Positions 1 through 8,830 of a stretch of DNA of 64,000 nucleotides are shown piece after piece. Numbering within the stretch: position 1 is the first letter of the stretch; each line of letters begins with the position of its first letter. Both the position numbers and the translations under genes were made by a program. The notes beneath the pieces were generated by a model. It was not told the origin of the DNA, did not search any database, and was given only the letters and a program-made list of their open reading frames with translations. Location of the stretch: assembly GCF_024808255.1 (NCBI RefSeq), contig NZ_JANTYS010000009.1:239894-303893 (forward strand), written 5' to 3'. This DNA comes from Mucilaginibacter dorajii (GTDB taxonomy: Bacteria; Bacteroidota; Bacteroidia; Sphingobacteriales; Sphingobacteriaceae).

Positions 1-642
1 ATCCGGTGCGGCTGTGCCGGTATTTCCGGTAGTATCGGGACCACCGCCATCAGGGGTACCAACCGTTAAACCCGGATCGCCAAGGCCTTTGAAGGTGATA
101 TCATCGATATTGATACGGGTAGTACCCAGCTTTTTGATCTGGAAACGCACTTTCGCGGTGGTGGTAACTTTAAAAGAATCGGTTACCAGGCTGGTGTTAT
201 TTTCGGCAATATCGGTACCTAATTGAGTAAAGGTAGTACCGCTATCTGTCGACATCATTAACTGCCAGGTTGATGCAGCGTCGGCACCATATTTGGCGTG
301 TTTAATACTTATTTGGGTAACGCCTTTGATATCAAATTTCATGGTGATATCGCCTGCGCGTAATCTTACAGCTTTTGCGCCATCCTTAACATCGGTTGCC
401 AGGTTGCCAATAACGGCGTCATTGAAACTCCAGAGTCCGGTGGTTAACTGAACGTTGGCTATAGCGTAAGCGGCTTTACTGCCGGTTTCAAAGTTTTCGG
501 TAATCGTGTACGGAACAGGAGTTGGGGTAGTGCCGGTACTATCGCTCCCTTTGGTTGGATTATGAGGCGATTGCAGGTCTTTTTTACAACTGGCAACAAC
601 CAGCAATAAGCTTAAAACGATAAATAAATTTCTGATTTTCAT
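1..642 (-). CDS. Secreted lipoprotein, amino-terminal part, cut by the left window edge
   Basis: The frame is open from an ATG at 642 to the window edge, giving 214 residues without a stop. The start is a typical lipoprotein signal, with hydrophobic LFIVLSLLLVVAS ending in the lipobox VASC (Cys19), then KKD and a Ser/Thr/Pro-rich linker (about 25-45). Residues about 46-190 look like a beta-rich jelly-roll module with NFETG near its start, and a Gly/Thr/Pro linker follows. This layout is common in Bacteroidota surface lipoproteins that carry a nuclease or other hydrolase domain after the linker. That domain would lie outside the window, so the activity is unknown. The lipoprotein call is solid and the catalytic role is not. 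Confidence 0.8.
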   Translation of the reverse strand, partial: MKIRNLFIVLSLLLVVASCKKDLQSPHNPTKGSDSTGTTPTPVPYTITENFETGSKAAYAIANVQLTTGLWSFNDAVIGNLATDVKDGAKAVRLRAGDITMKFDIKGVTQISIKHAKYGADAASTWQLMMSTDSGTTFTQLGTDIAENNTSLVTDSFKVTTTAKVRFQIKKLGTTRINIDDITFKGLGDPGLTVGTPDGGGPDTTGNTGTAAPD

Positions 643-792
643 ATATGAATATTTTGTGAAGCAAATCTCTTTATTGTAGATTAACTAAATGTTAATTTTT
701 TGTAGTTGGGGTAGATTAAGGCGCTATCTATCAAAATATTTACAGAAGGGGGCTGTACATGATATGGCCTTACAATAGCAAAAAGTAATTTG

Positions 793-800
793 TATTTTTG
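793..800 (+). promoter_or_regulatory. Putative -7 promoter box upstream of thiL
   Basis: TATTTTTG matches the Bacteroidota -7 consensus TAnnTTTG and lies 58 bases before the thiL ATG. A clear TTTG -33 element at the right distance is not visible, so this is a partial match. Confidence 0.4.
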
Positions 801-858
801 CACGCTAAATAAAAAGATCATCTACGCAACCCGTATTGGGGTGTAATCATAAAAAGAT

Positions 859-1905
859 ATGTTTGAAAACCAGGATAGAACCAATTTGGAAGATTTAGGC
901 GAATTTGGGCTGATCAGTCACCTTACCAAAAATATAAAACTGGGCCAGGCCAGCACCATCAAAGGTGTAGGCGATGATGCCGCGGTATTGAGTTTTGAAG
1001 GTAAAAAAACATTGATCAGTACCGACCTGTTGTTGGAAGGCATCCATTTCGACCTGGCTTATACCCCATTGAAACACTTGGGCTATAAAGCCATCCAGGT
1101 AAACCTGAGCGATATTTATGCCATGAACGGCACGGCTTCGCAGGTTACGGTTTCTATCGGGATGTCGAGCAAGTTTCCTTTAGAAGCTATTGAAGAATTG
1201 TACGAAGGCATTTACATCGCCTGCGAAAAATATGAAGTAGACCTGGTTGGTGGCGATACTACATCATCAAAACAAGGTTTGGTGATTAGCGTAACCTCGA
1301 TAGGTTATGCCGATGAGGCCGATGTGGTTTACCGCAACGGTGCCGGCGAAGGCGACCTGATCTGCGTATCCGGCGATCTGGGCGGAGCCTATACAGGTCT
1401 GCAATTGCTGGAACGCGAAAAACTGGTTTACCTGGAAAACCCCAATATTCAGCCCGACCTGGAAGGCAAGGATTACATCGTAGAACGCCAGTTAAAACCT
1501 GAAGCCCGCAGGGATATTGTGGAACTGCTGAAAAACATCGATGTAAAACCTACGGCGATGATCGATGTATCCGACGGTTTGGCGTCCGAGATATTGCACA
1601 TCTGTAAGCAAAGCGATAAAGGCTGTAATTTATACGAAGAAAAGATCCCGCTTGACCCAATGACCTACGAAACAGCCCGCGAATTTAACCTTGATCCAAC
1701 GGTGTGCGCGCTGAGTGGTGGTGAAGACTACGAGCTTCTTTTCACTGTTAAACAAGCCGACTACGACAAGATCAAGTTTAAAATGGACATCACCATCATA
1801 GGCCATATTACCGAGGCTTCTGCAGGCTGTAACCTGGTCACTGCATCGGGTAATTCGCACCCATTGAAAGCCCAGGGATGGAACGCGTTCAAAAAATCAG
1901 AATAA
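859..1905 (+). CDS. thiL: Thiamine-monophosphate kinase ThiL
   Basis: ThiL phosphorylates thiamine monophosphate to the cofactor thiamine diphosphate with ATP in the cytoplasm, the last step of thiamine synthesis. The 348-residue length is normal for the family. Visible signatures are GVGDDAAVL (36-44), the metal-binding STDLLLEGIHF (54-64), NLSDIYAMNG (82-91), GGDTT (131-135), IDVSDGL (about 235-241) and SGGEDYELLF (286-295). A -7 box lies at 793-800. No TPP riboswitch is apparent in the leader. The stop codon is directly followed by the ATG of the next gene, so the two are probably co-transcribed and translationally linked. Confidence 0.95.
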   Translation: MFENQDRTNLEDLGEFGLISHLTKNIKLGQASTIKGVGDDAAVLSFEGKKTLISTDLLLEGIHFDLAYTPLKHLGYKAIQVNLSDIYAMNGTASQVTVSIGMSSKFPLEAIEELYEGIYIACEKYEVDLVGGDTTSSKQGLVISVTSIGYADEADVVYRNGAGEGDLICVSGDLGGAYTGLQLLEREKLVYLENPNIQPDLEGKDYIVERQLKPEARRDIVELLKNIDVKPTAMIDVSDGLASEILHICKQSDKGCNLYEEKIPLDPMTYETAREFNLDPTVCALSGGEDYELLFTVKQADYDKIKFKMDITIIGHITEASAGCNLVTASGNSHPLKAQGWNAFKKSE

Positions 1906-2352
1906 ATGCCCAATAAATTACTGGATAGTTTTTACCTCAATAACCACCCCGATGGCAAAGCGCCGCAAAAGGTGGTTATTGGTACTTTATTGCTTTACCT
2001 GGCCGTAGCGCTGCAAATGGCAAGCAACCTGTTAGATGGTATTAACCTGGCCGCGTTTATTTTTATCGCCTTCTTTTTGATCTACCTGGTTTTTGTAACC
2101 GGCGAAGGCCGCAAATGGGCAAGGGTAGTATTGCTGATATTGATTTTGCTAAACTCTTATGCCCTGGTGGCTAATATTACACACCCGGCAGTTGTTGTGA
2201 AGCAAACACAGACGGTAGCGACCTACAAAACCCCGGCGGTATTACTTACTATATTTGTTGCGGAGGTTATTATTGAGCTTTTGGCGATGGCTTTGGTTTT
2301 TTCTAAAGAGGCAAAACCCTGGTTTAACAGGGTGCGGACGGTGGTGAATTAA
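1906..2352 (+). CDS. Small four-helix membrane protein, unknown function
   Basis: This 148-residue protein begins on the base after the thiL stop (TAAATG arrangement), which argues for co-expression with thiL. Four hydrophobic segments are visible at about 24-42, 47-65, 72-89 and 112-131, with a positive loop GEGRKWAR between the second and third. The spacing suggests an inner-membrane protein with both ends in the cytoplasm. No catalytic motif is recognised. The pairing with thiL hints at a thiamine-related or merely neighbourly role, but nothing in the sequence proves it. Confidence 0.75.
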   Translation: MPNKLLDSFYLNNHPDGKAPQKVVIGTLLLYLAVALQMASNLLDGINLAAFIFIAFFLIYLVFVTGEGRKWARVVLLILILLNSYALVANITHPAVVVKQTQTVATYKTPAVLLTIFVAEVIIELLAMALVFSKEAKPWFNRVRTVVN

Positions 2353-2373
2353 ATGTTCAAAATAATTCAACAC

Positions 2374-2727
2374 CATGTCATTGCGAGTTGTAAAATTTCG
2401 CGAAAATCTGAAGGTGGAATAACAACATAAAGCTATGTCATTGCGAGGAACGAAGCAATTGCGAACTATGCGGATCCGCCCTGTAGAGCATGCGATTGCT
2501 TCGTACCTTATAATGACGTCCATGTAAGTTATTGATTTCCAGTATTGCTTTTTTGTAGAGACGCAATATTTTGCGTCTCCCGCTATACAGAGCGGATTTG
2601 TGAGATTTTAAATTTGCGTGGTGCATTTGCAGGAGGGAGACGCAAAATATTGCGTCTCTACACAAGCGCATTGGCGACGTCATAACTCTTTCTTTCAAGG
2701 ATACCTTGATGGATACTCGCAATGACA
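2374..2727. repeat. Composite array of GTCAT-ended palindromic repeats
   Basis: Several modules follow one another. One begins GTCATTGCGAGTTG (about 2382). One of about 84 bases runs from ATGTCATTGCGAGG (2435) to the inverted end near 2518, with inner arms GAAGCAATTGCG and CGATTGCTTCG. A last one runs from GTCAT at 2679 to ATGAC at 2722-2726. A REPIN-like element (2554-2662) sits between the last two. The same module types recur at 6491, 19647, 21704, 22411 and 61563. The short open frames that cross this region are not genes. Confidence 0.85.
2554..2662. repeat. REPIN-like element: two inverted GTAG-ended hairpins
   Basis: Two 27-base arms, 2554-2580 and 2636-2662, are exact reverse complements of each other. 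Each arm is itself a hairpin (GAGACGCAA / TTGCGTCTC with a 4-base loop) preceded by GTAG at the outer end. The arms enclose 55 bases. A second copy with the same arms and a related core lies at 33370-33462. This is the layout of REP doublets mobilised by RAYT (TnpA-REP) transposases. No such transposase is in the window. Confidence 0.85.
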
Positions 2728-2786
2728 TGAGGTCTAAAAGCAGTTCAATTACAACACTCCCCCTTTAGGGGGTTGGGGGGCTTCGC

Positions 2787-4154
2787 CTACTCCTCCAAAT
2801 ACTTCCCATCAATTTGCTTATCAGCCTTAGCCCCAAGTTTCTTGATCTTCTCGGCAGTGGTGGTTAAATTACCACGGCCTTCTGATAATTTATTGATGGC
2901 GCTGGTATAGGCCGTTTGGGTTTGGTTAATGTTGCGGCCAATGCTGTCCATATCGCCCAGGAAACCAACAAATTTATCGTACATATCGCCGCTTAAGCGG
3001 GCAATTTCCAGCACATTGCGGTTTTGGCGCTCCTGTTTCCACATGCTGGCGATGGTGCGCAGGGTAGCCAGCAAGGTAGACGGACTTACAATCACCACTT
3101 TTTTATCCCAGGCATAATTAAACAATTCGCCATCCAGCTGAACAGCTATGCTGAAAGAGGATTCTATCGGCACAAAAAGCAGCACAAAATCGGGCGAGTT
3201 GATCTTGTACAGATCGTGGTATTTTTTGGCCGATAAGCCGCCAATATGGTTTTTGATCGACTCCACGTGGGCCTTGGCGAAAAGCTTACGGTCTTCTTCG
3301 GTTTCGGCATTTACCAGGCGTTCATAAGCGATTAAGGATACTTTGGAGTCGATGATGAGGTGTTTTTCATCCGGCAGATCGATGATCACATCGGGCTGAT
3401 AACGGGTACCATCGGCGGCCTGCATAGCCGCCTGGATGCGGTACTCCTGGTCTTTCACGAGTCCAGATCGTTCCAATACACGTTCTAAAATAACTTCGCC
3501 CCAGTTGCCTTGTTTTTTGTTATCACCTTTGAGGGCTTTTGTTAAATTCTGTGCCTCATCACTTATCTGTTTGTTGAGGTCCATCAGTTGAGTAATTACA
3601 CCTTTAAGGGTGTTGCGCTCGGCGGCCTCCATGTTATAAACCTTTTCTACCTTATCTTCAAAAGCTTTCAGGTTTTCTTTAAGCGGATTAAGGATCATAT
3701 CGAGGTTATTGCGGTTCACATCAATAAACTCTTTTGATTTTTCCTTCAAGAGTTTTTCGGCCACGTTTTCAAACTCACGCTGAAACTGCACGCGGATCTG
3801 CTCAATCTCAACCTTCTGCTCCTGCATCTTTTCCTGTTGCGACCGGTAATACGCCCGGGCACTCTCCAATGATTTATTAGCCTCGGCCAGTTGTGTGCGT
3901 TCGTACAGCAGCTCGTCTAACAAACGATTTTTCTCGTCCTTAAGTAATTGGGTGATATTTTCCTTTTCGCTGGCCAGGCCGCTGGCTTTTTCCTCGGCCT
4001 TGGCCAAAGATATTTTAAGCAGGTCCTGATCATTCCTAAGCTTGTTTAGTTCTTCGGGTGAGATCAGCTCAATGCCTTTCGGTTTTTTGATGAATAAAAA
4101 AACGGCTATCAGCAGGATAATAACCGACGCGATCATTAGGATATCAGCACTCAT
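2787..4154 (-). CDS. rmuC: DNA recombination protein RmuC
   Basis: RmuC-family proteins limit inversions and rearrangements at short inverted repeats and have a nuclease-like fold. This 455-residue protein has the full family layout. It has one N-terminal membrane anchor (about 4-22), a long charged coiled coil (about 33-140), and the conserved RmuC domain (about 150-430) with GNWGEVILERVLE, PDVIIDLPDEKHLIIDSK and FVPIESSF. The gene is divergent from the MFS exporter at 4412. Its presence beside many palindromic repeats is suggestive, because the family acts on inverted-repeat instability, but RmuC is a normal housekeeping gene. Confidence 0.95.
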   Translation of the reverse strand: MSADILMIASVIILLIAVFLFIKKPKGIELISPEELNKLRNDQDLLKISLAKAEEKASGLASEKENITQLLKDEKNRLLDELLYERTQLAEANKSLESARAYYRSQQEKMQEQKVEIEQIRVQFQREFENVAEKLLKEKSKEFIDVNRNNLDMILNPLKENLKAFEDKVEKVYNMEAAERNTLKGVITQLMDLNKQISDEAQNLTKALKGDNKKQGNWGEVILERVLERSGLVKDQEYRIQAAMQAADGTRYQPDVIIDLPDEKHLIIDSKVSLIAYERLVNAETEEDRKLFAKAHVESIKNHIGGLSAKKYHDLYKINSPDFVLLFVPIESSFSIAVQLDGELFNYAWDKKVVIVSPSTLLATLRTIASMWKQERQNRNVLEIARLSGDMYDKFVGFLGDMDSIGRNINQTQTAYTSAINKLSEGRGNLTTTAEKIKKLGAKADKQIDGKYLEE

Positions 4155-4252
4155 TTTGATAAAAATATTAGCAAATTTAAAGTAATATTTTTAGTAAAGA
4201 GATAAGGTTTTAGGGCAGAGAACAAATAATAAGGTGACAATGAACTAATATC

Positions 4253-4327
4253 TTTTTCACGCAGAGGCGCAAAGCCGCCAGGTATTTCAGCTTTTGCTTT
4301 GCGCCTCTGCGAGCTTTGCGTGAAAAA
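4253..4327. repeat. Nested palindrome in the rmuC/MFS divergent region
   Basis: The outer arms TTTTTCACGCA and TGCGTGAAAAA enclose inner arms GAGGCGCAAAGC and GCTTTGCGCCTC, so the element folds as a two-tier hairpin. It lies between two divergent starts and is probably a dispersed intergenic repeat, not an operator. A related degenerate string (AGCGCCTTTGCGGCTTTG) occurs near 55641. Confidence 0.75.
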
Positions 4328-4361
4328 CCGTTGTGGTTTTACAAACAGATTATAATATTGG

Positions 4362-4393
4362 TTTGAATTTAAACTGTTTGAATTTTAACTTTG
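4362..4393 (+). promoter_or_regulatory. Promoter of the MFS exporter gene (Bacteroidota type)
   Basis: TTTG at 4362-4365 and TAACTTTG at 4386-4393 are separated by 20 bases, which fits the -33/-7 consensus TTTG and TAnnTTTG. Transcription would start near 4399, just before the ATG at 4412. This rules out the upstream in-frame TTG at 4391 as the start. Confidence 0.75.
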
Positions 4394-4411
4394 TTGCAAA
4401 ATATTTTACTG

Positions 4412-5995
4412 ATGCAAAATCAACAGGAATCATTAGTGGAGCATGGGCCCCGCTTAGTGATCATTACCATAACATGCGTTTTTTGCGCCCTGCTTGAAAT
4501 TATTGATACCACCATAGTAAACGTTGCCCTTAATAATATGCGTGGCAGTTTAGGCGCCACCCTGAACGAGATTAGCTGGGTTATTACCGCCTATTCATTA
4601 GCCAACGTTATTGTGATCCCGTTAACCAGCTGGCTTTCGCAGCAGTTTGGCAGGCGAAATTATTTCGCTGCATCGGTGGTTATATTTACGGTATGCTCGT
4701 TTCTGTGCGGTAACGCGCATTCCATTGGCGAACTGGTAATTTTCAGGTTTTTGCAGGGTATGGGAGGTGGTGCCCTCCTGGTTACATCGCAAACCATTAT
4801 TACCGAAAGCTGGCCGCCACATAAAAGGGCTATGGCACAGGCTATATATGTTTTGGGCATTATTGTTGGGCCAACTTTGGGTCCGCCGCTTGGTGGTTTT
4901 ATAGTTGATAATTATTCCTGGCCTTTTATTTTTTATATCAATATCCCGGTGGGTGTATTGGCGGCTATCCTTACTATCCAATATGTGCGCAGCCCCAAAT
5001 ATGGTGCCAAAAGATCGGCCAGCGAGGTTGATTGGCTGGGTATCTTTTTACTGACAGTAGGTATTTCATCTTTGCAATATGTGTTAGAAAAAGGGCAGGA
5101 AGACGATTGGTTTAACAGTAAGCTGATCATCACCCTATGTGTAAGCGCGTTCCTGGGGCTGTATCTTTTTATATGGCGGCAACTGGAAGCCAAGTTTCCG
5201 GTGGTTAACCTTCGGGTATTAAAAAACGGCAATTTGCGCATGGGTGTTATCTTATCCTTTGTAATGGGCTTCGGTACCTTTGGTTCCACATTTGTGATCC
5301 CCCTGTTTACGCAATCTTTATTAGGGTGGACGGCCCAACAGGCCGGGCTACTGCAGCTGCCCAGCACCTTATTTGTGGCGGTAATGATGCCTTTGGTGGC
5401 CATACTGATTCAAAAAGGGGTACAGCAGAAATTCCTCATAGCCATGGGCATGTTTATCTTTTACATTTTTTGTATGATGTGCTACCGGATCATTGTGCCC
5501 GATACCAGCGCCGGCGATTTCTTTTGGCCGCTGATGGTAAGGGCACTGGGAATGGGTTTACTATCGGTACCGGTTAGTACCATGTCGCTATCTACCCTAA
5601 AAGGGCAGGAAATTGGACAGGGCGCGGCTTTTACCGGGATGATGCGCCAGTTGGGTGGTTCTTTTGGGGTGGCTTTAATCTCCACTTTTTTATCAAGGGA
5701 AACCAGCATTCACCGGGTAGATGTGATCAGCCATTTGGATGTAAATGACCTGAAGGTTCAGAACCGGGTTAGCCAATTGGCTGCCGGTATGCGCGGCCAC
5801 GGACTGGATAGTTTGGCAGCGCGAAAAACGGCCTACCAAATGATTGATAATTCGGTTTACGTACAATCAACCCTGCTATCTTACATGGATATTTTTATGA
5901 TGGTGGGCCTGGTGTTTGTTGTTTTTGTGCCGATAGTACTGATCGCGATCAAAAAATCGGGCGGAAAAGTAAGCCTGGCGGATGCCGCGCATTAA
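4412..5995 (+). CDS. DHA2-family MFS drug exporter (EmrB/QacA type)
   Basis: A proton-driven inner-membrane exporter of the 14-helix DHA2 family, 527 residues from ATG 4412. That start is chosen because the promoter -7 box overlaps the upstream TTG. Visible signatures are the DTTIVNVALNNM start typical of EmrB/QacA, the motif-A loop WLSQQFGRRNYF after helix 2, and the antiporter motif-C glycine/proline run GIIVGPTLGPPLGG in helix 5. The MarR-type gene begins 36 bases after the stop and likely controls it. No EmrA-type adaptor is adjacent, so it may act alone. Substrates cannot be read from sequence. Confidence 0.9.
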   Translation: MQNQQESLVEHGPRLVIITITCVFCALLEIIDTTIVNVALNNMRGSLGATLNEISWVITAYSLANVIVIPLTSWLSQQFGRRNYFAASVVIFTVCSFLCGNAHSIGELVIFRFLQGMGGGALLVTSQTIITESWPPHKRAMAQAIYVLGIIVGPTLGPPLGGFIVDNYSWPFIFYINIPVGVLAAILTIQYVRSPKYGAKRSASEVDWLGIFLLTVGISSLQYVLEKGQEDDWFNSKLIITLCVSAFLGLYLFIWRQLEAKFPVVNLRVLKNGNLRMGVILSFVMGFGTFGSTFVIPLFTQSLLGWTAQQAGLLQLPSTLFVAVMMPLVAILIQKGVQQKFLIAMGMFIFYIFCMMCYRIIVPDTSAGDFFWPLMVRALGMGLLSVPVSTMSLSTLKGQEIGQGAAFTGMMRQLGGSFGVALISTFLSRETSIHRVDVISHLDVNDLKVQNRVSQLAAGMRGHGLDSLAARKTAYQMIDNSVYVQSTLLSYMDIFMMVGLVFVVFVPIVLIAIKKSGGKVSLADAAH

Positions 5996-6031
5996 CCTAT
6001 TTAAAGCATCAAAAACGTTAAGTTTGCATTT

Positions 6032-6484
6032 ATGGAACCCGATAAAAAAGTGGAGCTTGTGATTGATTTTTGCCAGTCGATTTACGAATTGAAGTACAGG
6101 CTGCGCAAAATGTTTCAGCTTAAATTAAAAGAAGCAGATATCAATATCAGTTTTGAGGTGCTTGAAATTATGAAAGTGCTTCAACACGAGGGGGTCAACC
6201 AGCAGGAAATTGCCGATCTGCTTTTTAAAGATAAATCGAGCATGACCTATTTGATTGATAACATGGTAAAGGGCGGCCTTGTTGTACGCAAGGAAGATGA
6301 AGTCGACAGGCGTAACAAACTTATCCTGCTAACCGATAAAGCCCGCGAATTACAAAACCAGCTGAAGCCACTGGCCATGCACTGCTACCTCACCATTGCC
6401 CGGGATATTGCCGACCCCGATATTAAAGCCGGCATTGAAATGCTGGCAAAAATGAACAACTCGCTGGCCGAGGGGATTATTTAA
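6032..6484 (+). CDS. MarR-family transcriptional regulator
   Basis: A 150-residue dimeric winged-helix regulator. The HTH core is visible at about 52-75 (GVNQQEIADLLFKDKSSMTYLI), followed by the wing with the MarR-type DxxDRR sequence (DEVDRRNKLILLT, about 90-102). It follows the DHA2 exporter by 36 bases on the same strand, the usual arrangement in which a MarR protein represses its own efflux operon until a ligand binds. A TAAGTTTG box at 6019-6026 lies only 5 bases before the ATG. A transcript from it would be almost leaderless, so co-transcription with the exporter is the preferred reading. Confidence 0.9.
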   Translation: MEPDKKVELVIDFCQSIYELKYRLRKMFQLKLKEADINISFEVLEIMKVLQHEGVNQQEIADLLFKDKSSMTYLIDNMVKGGLVVRKEDEVDRRNKLILLTDKARELQNQLKPLAMHCYLTIARDIADPDIKAGIEMLAKMNNSLAEGII

Positions 6485-6490
6485 GAAACT

Positions 6491-6817
6491 GTTTGTCATC
6501 CTGAGTTGTAAAATTTCGCTAAATTCTGAAGGTAGAATGGCAATATAAAGCAATGTCATTGCGAGGCACGAAGCAATCGCGAACTGCACAGATCCGCCCC
6601 CTATAGAGCATGAGATTGCTTCGTTCCTACCCGTGACAAGTTATAAAAAAGGAAGTCATCCTCCTTGTTTCAGGACCCCACAGGGCGGTTTGCCAGCATG
6701 AAGTATACTTAGCATGTGGGGTGCCGAAACAAGTTCGGCATGACAGTGGGAGTAAAGTCGATTGTCATGCCACCTTCAGAATTTAGCGAAATTTTATAAC
6801 TCAGAATAGCATGTCAT
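6491..6817. repeat. Three-layer nested palindromic repeat array
   Basis: The outer arms are inverted copies: GAGTTGTAAAATTTCGC plus CTGAAGGTAGAATG near 6499-6538, and CACCTTCAGAATTTAGCG plus ATTTTATAACTCAG near 6771-6805. Inside lie a GTCATTGCGAGG...CCTACCCGTGACA module (about 6554-6642) and another module whose arms carry GTTTCAGGACCCCAC and GTGGGGTGCCGAAAC (about 6668-6744). Each layer ends in GTCAT or ATGAC. The arrangement suggests later repeats inserted inside earlier ones. Confidence 0.8.
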
Positions 6818-6857
6818 CTCCCTGACCAACAATAAACACGTACCGCAAGCGGCAGCC

Positions 6858-6986
6858 ATGCTTAAAAAGATCTATGCTAAAGATGCCAACTGGCGCGAGT
6901 TGACCCGGCGTTTACCCAAGGCCGGCCAACGCGCAGGAGCTGAATATGCTGTTGGAGTAATCGGGGCAAAACAAACCCAATCGTAA
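6858..6986 (+). pseudogene. Possible remnant of a protein-coding gene
   Basis: A 42-codon frame (MLKKIYAKDANWRELTRR..., stop at 6984-6986) has normal codon use and is open upstream to about 6822, where repeats begin. The segment resembles the C-terminal tail of a larger enzyme and I could not place it firmly; a DUF1028-like tail is one guess. It has no visible promoter and abuts a repeat array, so a decayed gene end is more likely than a functional small protein. Confidence 0.2.
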
Positions 6987-7099
6987 AATTGCTGTGGCAA
7001 AACAATTACGGGGGTAAACTATTGTTGTATAGGTATAACTCGCTATGCTATCGGCAAAAAAACCAATTAAGATAGCCGGTAGTATTTAAATCTGTACCT

Positions 7100-8692
7100 A
7101 TGTATTTGCCCGCTGAAAACCCCGGTGTTACTAAAACTTCAAATCCTGTTTATTTATTGATCGCCCTGTTGCTGTTAACCCTTCTTCCCCGAGGGGCCAA
7201 AGCCGATGGCATAAAGTTTAAGATCAAAAATACGTCGAAAAACGCATTGACTGTTTTTTACAGGGTCTCAAAAAGATCAGGAAATTTTAAAGTAAAGTCA
7301 TTGGGCCGCTTTAAGGCCGATGAGGAGGATATCAGGCGAATTACGGTAAGCAAAGGGGACACTATAGCCTTTTACGGACAAGACCAGCAGGATCAAACAT
7401 CGGCCATTGTAAAGCGGGATTACCAGTATCTTGATCAGCATAAAGACCAGCTGTTTTATATCCCCGTGCTTATCCCCGAAAAGCAAAGCGCCAGTTTTGA
7501 ATCGTTACAAAACCTGAGCCTGCAACTGCAAAACAACAAAGTATTAAATTTTTTGCTTAAAATGGATTCAACGGCCGTAAGTGGTTTTACATTGTTGGAG
7601 AACAACTTTCAAAACGTGTATCCCTTAGGCACGTTCATTTTTGTAGATACCAAAACAAACCGGCTATTGTTACCACCGCTTGAGCCTTCGTTTTGGAACA
7701 GTAATGAAAACTATTTAACCATACAGGATAGTCTTTATGCCCTGGTAAATACCAAACACGAGGTACAGGCCGGCGCGCAGGTGGCCTATTTTTTAGGTAA
7801 GCTGTGCGATAATTTTTCGAACGCCAACACGGTGGAACTTGATTTTAAAGGGAAGCTTTCCCTGTTGCGCTGGAAACCTACTCCAACCGCAAATATTTAC
7901 CAGGTTTTTGATGATAAGGCGGTAAAATCATTCATCCAACGTTGTTACGCGCAAATTGATAATCCCGACCAGGAATATCAGCGTTACCGCCTGTACTTTT
8001 TATGTTCCTACGAGCGTATAGATGATTTGGAAGTTTATGGCAAACAATACCATAATTTTGGCAACCAAACAGATCTTTCTATCAGCAGTAACCCGGGCTT
8101 CCAGCTCATCAGTTCAAACCTTGGGCTGTTGTACGCCAAAGACAGAACGCTTAGCAATTATTATTCTGTTCAAAACGCGGTGATGCGTACCAAGGCATAT
8201 GATTTTACATCGCTGTTGTTCAATGGCTTTAAAAATAATACCAAAAACAATATCATCAATGATACCTATGCTCATGAGCACCAGCTGGAATCATCTATAT
8301 TGGGCGAATATCAAAACCTGATCAGCTATAACCCCAACCCGGCCGCCCTCAGCCTTGCCAAACTATCAAGGGCCGACTCCTCTGCCATTTTGCCTGTGGT
8401 AACTACTGTGGCCAACTTAAGTCCGTACAATTATCAATTGACAGATACCGCGAAAACTACCGTTGCGCTGGCTAAAAACGACCAGGTTACCGCCTATAAT
8501 ACCAAGGTGAAAATTTACAATGCCCACTTATCATCAATAGATAACCTGATTAAACAACTAAACCAGGTTGATACCGACCTTGATAAAATTACCCGGGCTA
8601 AAAGCGATAACCCCTACCCTTTTAATTCAAAAAGTAACCCCGGTTTACTGAACGAGATTGAGGTGAACAATTCCATTGTAAGAAAGGATTAA
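7100..8692 (+). CDS. Secreted protein of unknown function
   Basis: A 530-residue protein with a hydrophobic signal (YLLIALLLLTLLP, about 19-31) and a plausible signal-peptidase I site after AKA (about 35). The first mature part (40-110) is beta-rich (FKIKNTSKNALTVFYRVS) and could be an immunoglobulin-like module. The rest is mixed, with conserved-looking aromatic patches (RYRLYFLCSYERI, about 292-304) and a helical end (about 460-505). No enzyme motif was recognised. It lies 138 bases before the RND adaptor on the same strand, but shared transcription is unproven. Confidence 0.7.
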   Translation: MYLPAENPGVTKTSNPVYLLIALLLLTLLPRGAKADGIKFKIKNTSKNALTVFYRVSKRSGNFKVKSLGRFKADEEDIRRITVSKGDTIAFYGQDQQDQTSAIVKRDYQYLDQHKDQLFYIPVLIPEKQSASFESLQNLSLQLQNNKVLNFLLKMDSTAVSGFTLLENNFQNVYPLGTFIFVDTKTNRLLLPPLEPSFWNSNENYLTIQDSLYALVNTKHEVQAGAQVAYFLGKLCDNFSNANTVELDFKGKLSLLRWKPTPTANIYQVFDDKAVKSFIQRCYAQIDNPDQEYQRYRLYFLCSYERIDDLEVYGKQYHNFGNQTDLSISSNPGFQLISSNLGLLYAKDRTLSNYYSVQNAVMRTKAYDFTSLLFNGFKNNTKNNIINDTYAHEHQLESSILGEYQNLISYNPNPAALSLAKLSRADSSAILPVVTTVANLSPYNYQLTDTAKTTVALAKNDQVTAYNTKVKIYNAHLSSIDNLIKQLNQVDTDLDKITRAKSDNPYPFNSKSNPGLLNEIEVNNSIVRKD

Positions 8693-8808
8693 TGACCCTA
8701 AACACACAGGTGGTAGGTTTTAAATCCACCGCCGTTGTAACAAACCGCCCCTCTTTTGCGTCTATACCCAATAAATGCTGAAAACCGGCGTTCGGTTTGC
8801 CCTGCATT

Positions 8809-8816
8809 TATTTTTG
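8809..8816 (+). promoter_or_regulatory. Putative -7 box of the RND efflux operon
   Basis: TATTTTTG fits TAnnTTTG and lies 14 bases before ATG 8831. No well-placed TTTG -33 element is seen. Together with the lipobox spacing it supports 8831, not the upstream TTG at 8756, as the adaptor start. Confidence 0.4.
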
Positions 8817-8830
8817 ATAAACACATACTC

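Noticed and set aside
2242..2728. Minus-strand frames of 93 and 96 codons
   Set aside because: They lie mostly in palindromic repeats and show no protein-like composition.
4391..4411. TTG start extending the MFS exporter by seven codons
   Set aside because: The -7 box TAACTTTG overlaps this position, so the mRNA would begin after it. ATG 4412 is used.
6019..6026. TAAGTTTG as the promoter of the marR gene
   Set aside because: It would make a nearly leaderless mRNA, has no -33 partner, and the gene is close behind the MFS gene.
8756..8830. TTG start extending the RND adaptor by 25 codons
   Set aside because: It would bury the lipoprotein signal. ATG 8831 gives a clean signal and lipobox.
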